A stretch of 64,000 nt of DNA from Sepiola atlantica (taxonomy: Eukaryota; Mollusca; Cephalopoda; Sepiida; Sepiolidae). Below are positions 1-10,269 of the stretch, in pieces. The DNA lies in contig OY744531.1 of NCBI GenBank assembly GCA_963556195.1, positions 100,832,123 to 100,896,122 of the forward strand, in the 5' to 3' direction. The position numbers and the translations under genes were made by a program. Each line of letters opens with the position of its first letter. Positions within the stretch are counted from its first letter, which is position 1. The notes beneath the pieces were generated by a model. It was given only the letters and a program-made list of their open reading frames with translations, did no database searches and had not been told where the DNA came from.

Positions 1-27
1 AAAACATCCTTGTCATTAAGTGAAATT

Positions 28-42
28 ATCTACAACATGATT
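28..42. repeat. Target-site duplication, left arm (partner 705-719)
   Basis: ATCTACAACATGATT is perfectly repeated at 705-719, flanking the U2-headed dimer. Confidence 0.85.
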
Positions 43-704
43 AAAAAAAAATTTTTTTGTATCTCCCTCCCACAGTTGTGGATGTGACACAAGGTCGGAA
101 AGTGGGATTGAAAGTGCCCGAGAGGATGAGCACTCTGGCCTATAAACATGCCTGAGCAGCCCTTTCGGCATTCACCGGTAGGAGTGCCTCAGGCGATTAG
201 CAATAAACTAACCCCTTCTCAAAGGATGAGAAGGCAAAGCCTGGGAGGGTGGACCTCCGAAAACTGCACAGGACAAACCCACAGACCGGCGGAATCAAGC
301 CCCAAGGCCAAGACGGTACCGGTCTAAGGGGTGTAGCATCCATCGGAACAGATACTACACTCTAATCTTGCTATTTATCTACCTCCAACAGCGGTAAAAT
401 GCGACACAAGGTCAGGAAAGTGGGATTTGAAAAGCCAGCGCCCTAGAGGAAGAAGAGCACTCTGGCTGACCAAAAAATGCCTGGGCAGCCCCGTCGGCAT
501 TCCCCGGTAGGGGCTCTTCAGGCGATTAGCAATAAACTAACCCCTTTCTCAAAGGGTGAGAAGGCAAAGCCTGGGAAGGTGGGCCTCCTAGAACTGCACA
601 GGACAAACCCTGAGACCGGCGGAATCAAGCCCCGAAGCCCAAGACAGTACCGGTCTAAGGAGTATAGTATCCATCGGAACAGATACTACACTTTAAAAAA
701 AAAA
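43..704 (-). mobile_element. U2-headed SINE, tandem dimer with 15-bp target-site duplication
   Basis: Two related units lie head to tail on the minus strand (about 60-369 and 370-695). Each carries the motif pairs seen in the full copy at 9195-9574: the 5' TAGTATCTGTTCCGATGG block, the CTGCACAGGAC and GCGCC..CGGGGAATGCC body, and the GACACAAGGTC tail. The first about 20 nt of the U2 head are missing in the 5' unit and replaced by a T-run. The whole dimer is flanked by ATCTACAACATGATT (28-42 and 705-719). That is direct evidence that it inserted as one piece. Confidence 0.8.
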
Positions 705-769
705 ATCTACAACATGATTCTTAATCTCAGAGGAGAATTACTCCCCGGGGGGAGAGGGTAAATTTCACG

Positions 770-1415
770 GTTTCAGGAAATGAGCCCATATTGGTTGATC
801 CAAACTATTAGAATATTGATGTTTGGAATCTTTTATATAAGAGCTCCACAACTAAGGTAAAAATTAAGCGTCGGGTTAGGACTAATATAAAGTTAGGGTT
901 AGGGTTAGAGTTAAGGGTTCAACGTTGAGATCGATGAAACACAAATTTCTCGCTCTACAAAATTCAGAACAAATGCCACCGTAGAACGCCTTGCGGAATG
1001 GTGGGCATCTATCAGTGTGAGTTTAAGGGAAATTAAGATCATTTATGCAAATACTCAATAATGGCGTGAATAGATGTCATCCTCTTGAGTAAGTAATAAA
1101 ACACTCTTTATTGCAACCTGTATTTTGTCTGCTGTGAGATTGGGGGGCAGGCATTTTTTTAGGTGGGGCTCTTCTACAAAAGATCCGATATATGTATTTC
1201 TTACGGGCTTTCCAGGGCGGCACTAAATGCTGTGTGCATCGGTTATCAACTGCAAACAGTTTATTCAAACGTGCATCTCAATCTCCTGAACGTTCAACAC
1301 AGAGTACTCATAAACAGAGCTGCTATAAAGGAAATACGCAGGATCTGCAGCAGTTATACGCTTACGATCTATGTTCTGCTGAGTAAGTGTATCTTTCTAC
1401 GCGCAAAGATTATTA
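770..1415. other. Unassigned AT-rich stretch
   Basis: No gene or recognisable element is visible. It contains a short telomere-like run (GTTAGGGTTAGGG near 893-912). Short open frames here have no family features. Confidence 0.4.
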
Positions 1416-1420
1416 CATTA

Positions 1421-1602
1421 CAGGACCGGCGACACAGTTATAAAAGTGTGGGGGGGGGATTCTCCTAAAAAGTGGGGGGGGGGCCGGTTAAACACATGCA
1501 TATATAACTTCATTATTGATGACCGTAAAGTGTGGGGGGGGGCAGTAAAAAAGTGGGGGGGATGTAGCTTCCCCCCCCCCCCCCCCGGTGCTGCCGTCCA
1601 TG
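1421..1602 (-). mobile_element. G/C-tract MITE, copy 1
   Basis: Reverse-oriented copy of the 187-bp element at 12234-12420. It has long G runs on the + strand and imperfect inverted ends (CAGGACCGGCG ... CCGTCCATG). It is flanked by a perfect 5-bp duplication CATTA (1416-1420 and 1603-1607). Confidence 0.75.
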
Positions 1603-1712
1603 CATTATCCAATCAGAACACTTTGCGTGGGAAGCACTTCCGCTGAACTGTTTGTATATTGTTTTCCCGCTTCTTTTACAAGTCAGAGTTTTTTACGTCA
1701 AGCCACCATTTT

Positions 1713-1985
1713 TCTTGGCCTGGCCAAGATCAAAGTGTAGTATCTGTTCCGATGGATACTGCACGAGACTGGTCCTGTCCACCCTCCCAGGCTTTGCCTC
1801 CCCTCTTTGGGGAGGAGTAAGTTTATTGCATACTGCCTGAGGCGCCCCTACCGGGGAATGCCGACGGGGCTGCCCAGGCAATTTTTAAATGGCCAGAGTG
1901 CTCACCTCTCGAGCGCTGGCTTATCTAATCCCACTTTCCCGACCTTGTGTCACATCTTACCTTGTGGGAGGTAGATAAATTAAAA
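1713..1985 (+). mobile_element. U2-headed SINE, internally deleted copy
   Basis: Starts TTCTTGGCCTGGCCAAGATC, a U2 snRNA 5' end with a 4-base loss in the CCTTTTGG loop. It continues with GTGTAGTATCTGTTCCGATGG and the shared body, but about 70 bp of the body after GATACTGCA are missing. It ends near the GTGGGAGGTAGATAAAT tail. No convincing long target duplication; a CATTTTT at both ends is possible. Confidence 0.7.
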
Positions 1986-2191
1986 ACATTTTTAAAAAGA
2001 CACCATCAATGGTACGGATGTACGTCCGCCTGCTGACTCAGCGGTCATTTGTATTTCTGGCTACGCAACTCTTTCGTTGTCCCTGGCTTTTTGGTTGGTG
2101 AAACTATGCATAAATAAAACTGTTTTTTATGGATGAAAGAGAGAAAAACAAGCTTAATGAGCAACACCTATTTATATCTACTCAAATTTAC

Positions 2192-2574
2192 CACTTCTTG
2201 GCCTTTTGGCCAAGATCAAAGTGTAGTATCTGTTCCGATGGATACTGCATCCCATAGACTGGTATTGTCTTGGCATTCGGCGCTTGATTTACGCCTGTCC
2301 ATGGGTCTGTCCTGTGCAGTTCTAGGAGGTCCACCCTCCCAGGCTTCGCCTCCCCTCTTTAGGGAGGAGTGAGTTTATTGCTTACTGCTTGAGGCGCCCC
2401 TACCAGGGAATGCCAACGGGGCTGCCCAGGCAATTTTTAATGGTCAGAGTGCTCACCTCTCGGACGCTGGCTTTTCAAACCCCACTTTCTCGACCCGACC
2501 TTGGGTCACATCTTACTTGTGGGAGTAAGATAAAAACTGTCCTTGTGCCTAATTCCTGGAGAGGAGTAAATCAA
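2192..2574 (+). mobile_element. U2-headed SINE, full copy with 13-bp target-site duplication
   Basis: Begins CACTTCTTGGCCTTTTGGCC and continues AAGATCAAAGTGTAGTATCTG, which matches the first about 45 nt of U2 snRNA including the branch-site-pairing GTAGTA. The family body and a CCTGGAGAGGAGTAAAT tail follow. TACTCAAATTTAC flanks it (2179-2191 and 2575-2587), proving insertion as a unit. Confidence 0.85.
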
Positions 2575-2642
2575 TACTCAAATTTACAGTGATCTGAAAT
2601 ATATATTTTAGTGAGCAAATTATTCGTTAGAAAAGTTGAAAG

Positions 2643-3922
2643 TTCGGTACTCTTATAGCTGACGCACCATGTTTCCGTGACTTCGCGTAGTCAACGTTTG
2701 GGCAAGTCTCGGAAGCGCCCGAGAGTTGACGAAACTATTAACGAAGAAACATTTGCTTATAAACAGTTTGTTTTCGTTAAATAAGAAAGCAAAACAAACA
2801 AAAACTTGCATAAAAACAGTTGTTGCAGTGTTTATGTTAATAAGAAAAAAAAATGAAAAAAAATGAAAGAAAAAAAAACACTGAAAAAAATTTAAAAAAC
2901 AATAACATTTGCTTAACAAATCAAACAAAATCATTATTTGAAACTTTCCGGTGCACAAATAAAATAACATTTTATTTAAAACATTTGATTAACAATGGTT
3001 CCTTTGACAAAAAAACAAAACAAAAATAAACGTCTAATTACTAACAGTTGTTTAGCTATGGTTTGTTCGTTCTTTATTTTCATATATGTATTTTAGTTTG
3101 ATTTCCTTCTGTTGCATTACCCGTTCTTTCGGGGTACCCGGTAAGATCCAACAAGAATGACAAAGAACAGAACGTATATGGAAAAACATTGGTTTTCTTT
3201 ATTTCCCATCACCGGGTGGTTTACGCCGTCTACGCACACACATATAAAAAAAATCTTTTGACATACTTTTGTCTCATGAAAGTCTTTTTCTTGCTGAGGT
3301 CACAGACTTGGTTTCCGCTAGAAACTCGTCCATATATACATCCGATTGGAAAGCAATTTGCTCTGCATTGTCTATCCGAGCGTGAACTGAAGAAATTGTT
3401 CCACAAGCACTTCTAATTGTCTGTTTGATGAAATACAAGTCAGTGGATTCCTTCACAGTACCAACTTGCTTATCAGTCGCATTTTTAGTCAGCGGACACG
3501 AAAGCCTAACAGCAAGACGGGCTTGGGTACCATAGCCAATAAAGCTTCATCAGTGCCATAAACATCGGTAAACTTCATTCTTCCGGTACTTCGATACTCC
3601 GATCACCAAGCGTTTCGGTTTTTCGCGTTTTTGAAACCGCCGTCTTTCAAGTCTCGCTTGCACTGCGGAACCGTCTCATTTTTAACAGTTATCAAGTCGC
3701 TTTCTTTCTTTCTCGTCGTCCCACCCACAATGGACTCGTCCACGATTCATTTTTTGCCACTCTTCATTATCTTACACTTCGTCGTGATTTATCGGCTGCC
3801 AGTCTTCAATTTAGCGTTTGGCAGTTTTCGCCTCGTCAACTCTCGGGCGCTTCCGTAACCTGCCCGAACGTTGACGACGCAAAGTCACGGAAACATGGTG
3901 CGTCAGCTATAAGAGTACCGAA
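2643..3922. mobile_element. TIR transposon (about 1.28 kb) with about 85-bp inverted ends
   Basis: The left end TTCGGTACTCTTATAGCTGA and the right end ...GAGTACCGAA are inverted copies over about 85-90 bp (2643-2732 against 3832-3922), including GCTGACGCACCATGTTTCCG and CGCCCGAGAGTTGACGA. No transposase is visible inside. The interior contains a broken UCH-like coding fragment on the minus strand. It is probably a non-autonomous DNA transposon. No clear target duplication was found. Confidence 0.7.
3274..3605 (-). pseudogene. Ubiquitin carboxyl-terminal hydrolase (UCH-L1/L3 type) fragment inside a TIR element
   Basis: UCH enzymes (peptidase C12) cleave ubiquitin adducts. On the minus strand KFTDVYGTDEALLAMVPKPV starts at 3575. 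After a one-base frameshift near 3518 the reading resumes as LAVRLSCPLTKN, then KESTDLYFIKQTIRSACGTI, then DEFLAETKSVTSARKR, and a stop at 3274. The order and the motifs VYG.D..LL.MVP.PV and Y.KQTI..ACGT match UCH-L3. The oxyanion Gln and catalytic Cys are present, but the His/Asp half is missing. It is a partial, frameshifted copy, not a functional gene. Whether it was intronless when captured cannot be told. Confidence 0.72.
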
Positions 3923-4108
3923 AATTCTCGTGTTTGTAGAATGAGCGTTAGAAAATGTGTGTGTTTGTTTAAAATTACATTTTATGTGTGTGCGCGTGTT
4001 TACCTTTTGAGGGACGGCTGTAATTGTAGAGAGAGCAGAAGTACTTTGGTGATTTTTAGCTGGGCGCAAGTCGTGTTTCTTGGGGGGGGGCGTGCGCGAC
4101 CTTGGTTG

Positions 4109-4142
4109 GGCGTTAGTTGTTGTTGTTGTTGTTGTTGTTGTC
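4109..4142 (+). repeat. (GTT)n microsatellite
   Basis: About ten GTT triplets, preceded by a G-run at 4081-4090. A T-run follows at 4193-4210. Confidence 0.9.
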
Positions 4143-4279
4143 TTCTTCACGGAGTCGAGGCGCGTAATTGTATCGGCCAGAAGAACTCTGATTTTTTTTT
4201 TTTTTTTTTTACTAATGGGCCACCGCTTATCAAGGCCCAGGGGCCACTCGAGGATAAAGTTTTAAGAGATTGTCAGTTG

Positions 4280-4470
4280 GGCGATGATCGCCATCACGAG
4301 AAGATTGGAAACAGTAGGAAGAATTGGCAGAAGATTACTTAAGAGGAATCGATTATCCCAGAAGACGGCTCAACAAGTATTTGTTTACATTAGACTTGAA
4401 GACGGCCATATTATAGTCAGCTGGAAAGCAGCTTCGGTGTATTTTGTTCCACGGGTGAGACGCTCTATGA
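4280..4470 (+). repeat. Dispersed repeat shared with 26470-26600
   Basis: ACGGCTCAACAAG..TTTGTT.ACATT.GACTTGAA.ACG.CCAT and surrounding bases occur at both loci in diverged form. Family not recognised. Confidence 0.5.
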
Positions 4471-4509
4471 AATAAACTTAGTTCGTGAAAGTTTCGCTTT
4501 GGGTTTTTG

Positions 4510-4511
<2 letters not shown>

Positions 4512-4552
<41 letters not shown>
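4512..4552 (+). repeat. (GA)n microsatellite
   Basis: About twenty GA dinucleotides. Confidence 0.95.
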
Positions 4553-4554
<2 letters not shown>

Positions 4555-4716
4555 GGGAAGTCTCTGCTGTGGTTGTGGCTAGGCGGGTTCTAGGTGTGAA
4601 TGTTTTACAGGGGGGGGGGCAAGGATTGGAGCTCAGTCAAAAGAATATGTTTCAACGAACGGGGATCTTTCTTATTTGTTAAAAAATCTAGAGCTCGAAC
4701 CTCTATTTGAAATACG

Positions 4717-5031
4717 TTGTTATTATTCTTATTCTTATTATTCTCATTCTCATTCTTATTATTCTTATTCTTATTCTTATTCTTATTCTTATTTGTATTC
4801 GTATTCTTATTATTCTTAGGCGTATTCTTATTCTTATTATTCTTATTTGTATTCTTATTCTTATTCTTATTATTCTTATTCTTCTTATTCTCATTCTTAT
4901 TCGTATTCTTATTCTTATTCTTATTCTAATTCTTATTCTTCGTATTATTCGTATTCTTATTCTTCTTATTCGTATTCTTCTTCTTCTTATTCGTATTCTT
5001 ATTCTTCTTATTCTTAATTGTATTCTTCTTC

Positions 5032-5106
<75 letters not shown>

Positions 5107-5352
5107 CTATTCTTATTCTTATTCTTATTCTTCTTATTCTTATTCTCATTCTTCGTATTATTCTTATTCTTCGTATTATTCGTATTCTTATTATTCGTAT
5201 TCTTATTCTTCTTCTTTTTTTCTTATTCTTATTTTTAATTTTCTTCTTTTTTCTTCCTCTTATTCCTATTCTTATCCTTCTTATTCTTATATTTATTCAT
5301 TCTTATTCGTATTCTTCTTCTTCTTCTTTTTCTTTTTCTTTTTCTTTTTCTT
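4717..5352 (+). repeat. Pyrimidine-rich (TATTCT)n / (ATT)n tract
   Basis: More than 600 bp of TTATTC-type hexamers with a pure ATT block at 5036-5106 and a CTTTTT block at the end. It generates long spurious frames in several phases (Ile/Leu or Ser/Tyr repeats). Confidence 0.95.
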
Positions 5353-6208
5353 CCAGGTAGGCTTACTGCATGTGTGCGAACCTCGGAGAAAGCAATCGAT
5401 TTTAGTAAAACCCATTCCCTTCAGTACAAAAGAAGGAAAAAGTGAAAAGGGAAAAAGAGGAGCGAGTAAGCCGAACGAAGGGAGAAAGAAAGAGAGTAGC
5501 TTATGCAAGCTGGTATCTTTATCACGTTCGTCCCTCTTGCATATCTATTTTACTACTCTACCCCAAAACCACATTTTAAATAAGGAGACAAAAAATAAAA
5601 CAAAGGCGGCCTCCAGAGCGCTACTACAAGTGTGTAGTGGAACATTTACATAGTTTTCGCTTGAAAACCGTTCTGTATCATTTAAGAAGAAGTAATTATT
5701 AATCGAGTCGTTAGCACTTTTTTGTTTTTTGTAGTTTTTCTATAGAATATAATGATTTCTGTGAGCGCCTAATCGATAAGTCTTTAGAAATCGTTACTTT
5801 GGCGACGGAAGAGACCGTTCGAATATCGATAGAAGAATCCAACCAGCGGCTCTGCAGCTGTCGACGTTCGGTTTCCAACGACAACGTATTTAATCTCGAC
5901 AGTTGGTTGTGATTCTCCCAAGACGCCAACAAAACATAGCATCGCCTCTCGAAGATTATTTACCATCGAGAAATCTTCGTCGTGTGATCATTCCTACGTT
6001 GCACACGTTAAATAAAGTAAGTAAATCGAGTTTATCTATTTCCTTTTAGAGTGTCCATTTTACGGCATATCAACCCTTTTGTGGATTATTTCATGCGAAT
6101 GCTTTGTTTTAAAATATAGTTTAGTTTGTTTTATTTCATTGGGTTCCATGAGATTTTATTTCCCAATGTGATATTAAAATTCTTTAAATATCGACCAATA
6201 TATTTTAG
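5353..6208. other. Mostly unique stretch; possible 5' exon donor at 6017
   Basis: About 5720-6016 is less AT-rich than its surroundings and ends AATAAA|GTAAGTAAAT at 6017, a strong donor-like sequence. No coding frame of note. It could be a non-coding exon; there is no further support. Confidence 0.25.
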
Positions 6209-6722
6209 TGGTGCTTATCCAGAAGTACGGAGACATTCGAAAAATAACCCCCCAAAAACTGAGAAATATCTGTTTGATGTACGTATCTGTCACAGAATGA
6301 ATATATCCTATACCAAAATTCACGTCAATTAATCAAGTAGTTTTTATTTTATAAAAGAAAATTAAATTTTACCGATAAACAGATAATGTTGATATATTAG
6401 CGGCATTTGTGGTTATATTCAAGGTAGCTAAGGGAGATAACACTCAAAAGTCAAGACTTTATTTCTCTATTTCGCAAAAGTTCGTATTATCTCCCTTGAA
6501 TATGATCAACATGGCGGCGATATTTTCCCCCTTATTCGTTTATCGATAAAATTTGTTTTTCTTTTATAAAAGAAAAACAAATTTATTAATTTACGTGATT
6601 TTTTGTACAGGATATATTAATTCCGTGACAGGTACGTACATCAAACAGATATTCCTCATTTTTTTGTTGTTTTTTTTTGCTTTTGTTTTTTCGAATGTCT
6701 TCGTACTTCTGGATAAGCACCA
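6209..6722. mobile_element. Palindromic MITE A, copy 1
   Basis: TGGTGCTTATCCAGAAGTAC at the left is inverted at the right (GTACTTCTGGATAAGCACCA), and the inversion continues for roughly 200 bp per arm around a centre near 6465. A second copy is at 13184-13683. No coding content. Confidence 0.75.
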
Positions 6723-6796
6723 TTTTAATTTTAACTTTTTCATTTTGTTTTAAACGCACTTTTTTGTATAAAAAAAATGCTCAAAGTTTATTTTGG

Positions 6797-7251
6797 GGTA
6801 TCTTTAAGAATGATCAGTACAGTCGCGGACGGGGTCCAAAAAACTAACGAGAACGGGGTTATAAAAATAAATATGCAACAAGTGAGTTCAACCTACGTCG
6901 AGAAGAGATATTTGTCTACTTAACTATGATATTTGTTTGTATTTTTACGTACTATAAATGGGTTTTTATTAGATGTAAAAAAAAATTTCTTGTTCATTTT
7001 TTACTCGTACTTTTTTCTAGACAAGATGGCGTCTTCTGCTCACTTCCTTACGAGCAAGCGCCATTTTGCTTTTGCTATGTTCGTGTGACAAAACTATTGA
7101 TTTCTAATAAATAGCAGTTGGAACGGTTTAAAAATACAAACAAATATCACAGGTCAGTTTTAAATTAACTTTTATCGACGACAGTTACTTTTATTTGTTG
7201 TATATTTGTTTTTTTAGCGTTTTCAGCGTACTGATCATTCTTAAAGATACC
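6797..7251. mobile_element. Palindromic MITE B
   Basis: GGTATCTTTAAGAATGATCA at 6797 is inverted at 7228-7251 (TGATCATTCTTAAAGATACC). It lies where the sequence shared by both MITE A copies (6723-6796) ends, so it probably inserted there. The interior has no gene. Confidence 0.65.
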
Positions 7252-7252
7252 C

Positions 7253-7640
7253 GGCAGCGACAGATGATCGAAAGGAAGTAACAACCAATAGATTAAAACA
7301 TTTTAATGAATTTATTTACTTAATAAAATATAGTTTCTGGAAGAAAAACATTGTAATAAAATAAAGTTTAGTTTCAATAAAGTAACATTTTCGCCAAAAC
7401 ATTGTAAGAAAAAATATAGTTTCTGAAATTGCAGTGAATTTTTTTATAATTTTAAATGTTATAAATGTTAATAAAACTATATTTTATTACAGTGTTTTGG
7501 CCAAAATGTTAATTTACTGAAAATAAACTTTATTTTATTACAATGTTTTTCTTTCAGAAACTATATTTTATTAAATAAATATATTTATTAAAATGTTTTA
7601 ATCTATTGGTCGTTACCTCCTGTAGATTATCTGCTGCTGT
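7253..7640. mobile_element. Palindromic MITE C
   Basis: Arms AACCAATAGATTAAAACATT (left) and the inverted AATGTTTTAATCTATTGG (right) extend outward to CAGC.ACAGAT.ATC at both ends. The whole unit is about 390 bp. Confidence 0.65.
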
Positions 7641-7655
7641 TTACTAAACTGCACA

Positions 7656-7795
7656 AGTGCCAAACTTTATTTTATTACAATGTTTTTCTTTCAGAAACTA
7701 TATTTTATTAAATAAATAAATTTATTAAAATGTTTTAATCTATTGGTCGTTATTCCCTTTGAATCATCTGCCGCTTTTTTACAAAACTGCACAAA
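7656..7795 (+). repeat. Direct duplication of the right half of MITE C
   Basis: Matches about 7516-7655 almost base for base, including TTACAATGTTTTTCTTTCAG and ATCTATTGGTCGTTA, so the right arm of MITE C is repeated in tandem. Confidence 0.75.
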
Positions 7796-7799
7796 ACTT

Positions 7800-8825
7800 T
7801 TTACGTCGTAAGAATTATTTTTGGTGCATGGATAAACAATATAGCCGCCAGCGATTAAAACATGGAATCAAAATTCGATTCTCAAAACTTTAAAAAGTAA
7901 ATTAGAATTTTATTTCAGGACAAAAAATACAATTAAGACCAACAATCAATTTAATCCAAAATTTGAACAAAATAGACGAAATGAAAACGAGGTTGTTTAC
8001 ATTTCTTTGTCATATAAACACACGCTGTTTTTTTGTTTTTTTTTTATGACCGCGGGTGGCGTTGCAAATTCCGTCTATTTGTTGCAATACTAGGCATCCA
8101 TACATCTTCAAGTTAATCGTTAGTAGAAATTATCCCATTTTTTAAATTAACTTTTTGGAACGACTCAGTTTCTCAATTTTTTCAATTTATTTTTTATTTT
8201 CAAAATTATAAAAAAAAATTCTTACTCTGATGCGCAAAGGGGAAATATAATAATATCGCATTTTAAAATTTCCCGGAAAATATTATCATTAAGATTACAT
8301 AAAATATTTTTTGCAATTATATTATTTTTTTGTGAACATATTGATTAAACAATGCTTTATTCAATGATAATATCGTAAATTCGAGAAACTAATTTTTTCG
8401 AGTTATATTGATTTTATCTAGAGTGCTTTATTTTCATTTAAAAAAAAGTTTTTTTTTATTAATACTTAAAAATGTAGTAAAATGTATTTTGTTTTTACAA
8501 AATAATAAATTTTCATTAAGATTAAAAATAAAATAATGGGTCCATTATATTCCGTGATCGTTGATTAATAAATAATGAAAATTTCATTAAATTTGGTTGG
8601 TTTCCTGAATTTTTGTGAATTTTTAAGTGAAGGGAGGGGTCAAAATGTTTTTACTTTTTGGGGATCGGCCATTCATTTTGCACGTAGGGACGGGCAATGA
8701 AAATGAAAGTTATTTGTTTTAGGCTAAAAAATTAATACCCTTGATTAAAAAAAAAATCAACCAAAAATCAGAATTATCCGACCTTAATGACGTTTTCAGT
8801 ATAATGAATGATTGTTAATATAAAT
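7800..8825. other. AT-rich intergenic stretch
   Basis: No gene seen. 7860-7990 shares a diverged repeat with 20040-20130 and 20365-20400 (GATTCTCAA.ACTTTAAAAAG.). The rest is T- and A-rich with no clear structure. Confidence 0.4.
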
Positions 8826-8959
8826 TATCTATATATTAATACGATAGCGTGTGTGTTCGCGTGTCACGCTTCCGGCAAAAGCTCTGCGCATGCGTGCCGC
8901 ACCTAGATTTTGAAAAACATTCAACTCGCCTAATTTTCGAAACATTTTTAAGTATTTCC

Positions 8960-9045
8960 CTTTGGCGCCACGGTTAGCGACGCAGTATTTTTGACTTCGG
9001 CCCGACTGGTTTATAGTTCGATCCCAACCAACCTCTGAGATTTTT
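8960..9045 (+). mobile_element. tRNA-derived SINE head
   Basis: TGGCGCCACGGTTAGCGACG resembles the A-box half and AGTTCGATCCC the B-box half of tRNA-type SINEs, about 50 nt apart. Direct copies of TTAATACRATAGCGTGTGTG lie on either side (8836 and 9108), which may delimit the inserted unit. Confidence 0.5.
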
Positions 9046-9194
9046 TTTCTACATTTCGAGGGGAAGGGGAAGAGAGGTAGGGAGGGGACAACCGGGAAGA
9101 CACATATTAATACAATAGCGTGTGTGATTTTGTGTGTCATGCTTACATCAAAAGCAACCACCTTCCGAATCTTTGTATGCTACTCATGAATTGG

Positions 9195-9574
9195 CTTGGC
9201 CTTTTGGCTAAGATCAAAGTGTAGTATCTGTTCCGATGGATACTGCACTCCATAGACTGGTATTGTCTTGGTCTTTGAGGCTTGATTTACGCCGGTCTAT
9301 GGGTCTGTCCTGTGCAGTTCTAGGAGGTCCCCTCTCCCAGGCTTCGCCTCCCTTCTTTGGGGAGGAGTAAGTTTATTGCTTACTGCCTGAGGCGCCCCTA
9401 CCGGGGAATGCCAACGGGCTGCCCAGGCAATTTTTAATGGCCAGAGTGCTCACCTTCTCGAGCGCTGGCTTTTCATACCCTACTTTCCCAACCCGACCTT
9501 GGTTCACATCTTACTTGTGGGAGTAAGATAAAACTGGCCTTGTGCCTAACTCCTGGAGAGGAGTAAATAAATAT
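9195..9574 (+). mobile_element. U2-headed SINE, best full-length copy with 11-bp target-site duplication
   Basis: Starts CTTGGCCTTTTGGCTAAGAT then CAAAGTGTAGTATCTGTTC, colinear with the U2 snRNA 5' end except for one extra A in ATCAAAG that all intact copies share. An unrelated GC-richer body of about 330 bp follows, with hairpin-forming CCTCCCTTCTTTGGGGAGG, and then a tail CTCCTGGAGAGGAGTAAATA. TCATGAATTGG flanks it at 9184-9194 and 9575-9585. Other copies: 43-704, 1713-1985, 2192-2574 and 18582-18907. Confidence 0.88.
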
Positions 9575-9885
9575 TCATGAATTGGAGCCAAATTTAATTT
9601 AGTCGAAAACATTTACAAAGTAAGGTTTAGTCGTCGAAATATTACCTTCACTAGAAATGTTGTATATAAAGAAGTTTTGTAAATTGTTTCATGTATTGTT
9701 CATTTTTTAAAAAATAAATATACAAGTCGAAATCTTATCATATCTTATCATGTATAGGTTAGGAACAAGATAATTAGTATTAAAAACATCATTTCGTGTA
9801 ATTTACACGGGTCCCGCTAGTTTATTTTATTAAAAAGACAAACTTAATAAATATTTTTAGGCCATTTAAATTACCGTAAGTATCT

Positions 9886-10177
9886 ATTTCAAGGACGGAA
9901 TACGTTTTATTATACCCATAGTCGAAACTTAGTGACTACCTTTATAAAGAGAGAACACCCTGAAGGTGCAAATGAAAAATAATTAAGACAGTTCTCGGTA
10001 TAAAATGATACTTAAAAATCAGAAATTTAAATCTAAAAACAAAAAATCTCTTGAGAGCTTTAAATTTAAGATGACTTTAATTTTTTCCCATTTGCACCTT
10101 CAGTGCGTTATCTGTTTTTAAAGGTTGTCACTGAGTTTCGACTATGGGTATAATTAGATGTATTTTTTCCTTGAAAT
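9886..10177. mobile_element. Palindromic MITE D
   Basis: Arms ATTATACCCATAGTCGAAAC and CATTTGCACCTTCA.. invert around a centre near 10030, and the outer ends TTTCAAGG / CCTTGAAA also pair. About 290 bp, no coding content. Confidence 0.7.
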
Positions 10178-10269
10178 GAAGGGGCATAAAGTTGTTTTTT
10201 TTTTATATATAAAATAAATACTTTATATCAACTAGATACATTTGGATTATTCGGACTACTATTCTCATC

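Noticed and set aside
477..761. 94-residue plus-strand frame
   Set aside because: Lies antisense within the U2-headed SINE dimer; related short frames appear at 1693-1881 in another copy, so it is element sequence.
4703..5653. Overlapping 148-217-residue open frames on both strands
   Set aside because: They are read-throughs of the TATTCT/ATT microsatellite (Ile/Arg, Ser/Tyr and Leu/Phe runs) with no domain.
9195..9240. A genuine U2 snRNA gene
   Set aside because: Only the first about 45 nt match U2. The Sm site and stem-loops III/IV are absent and target duplications flank a SINE body.
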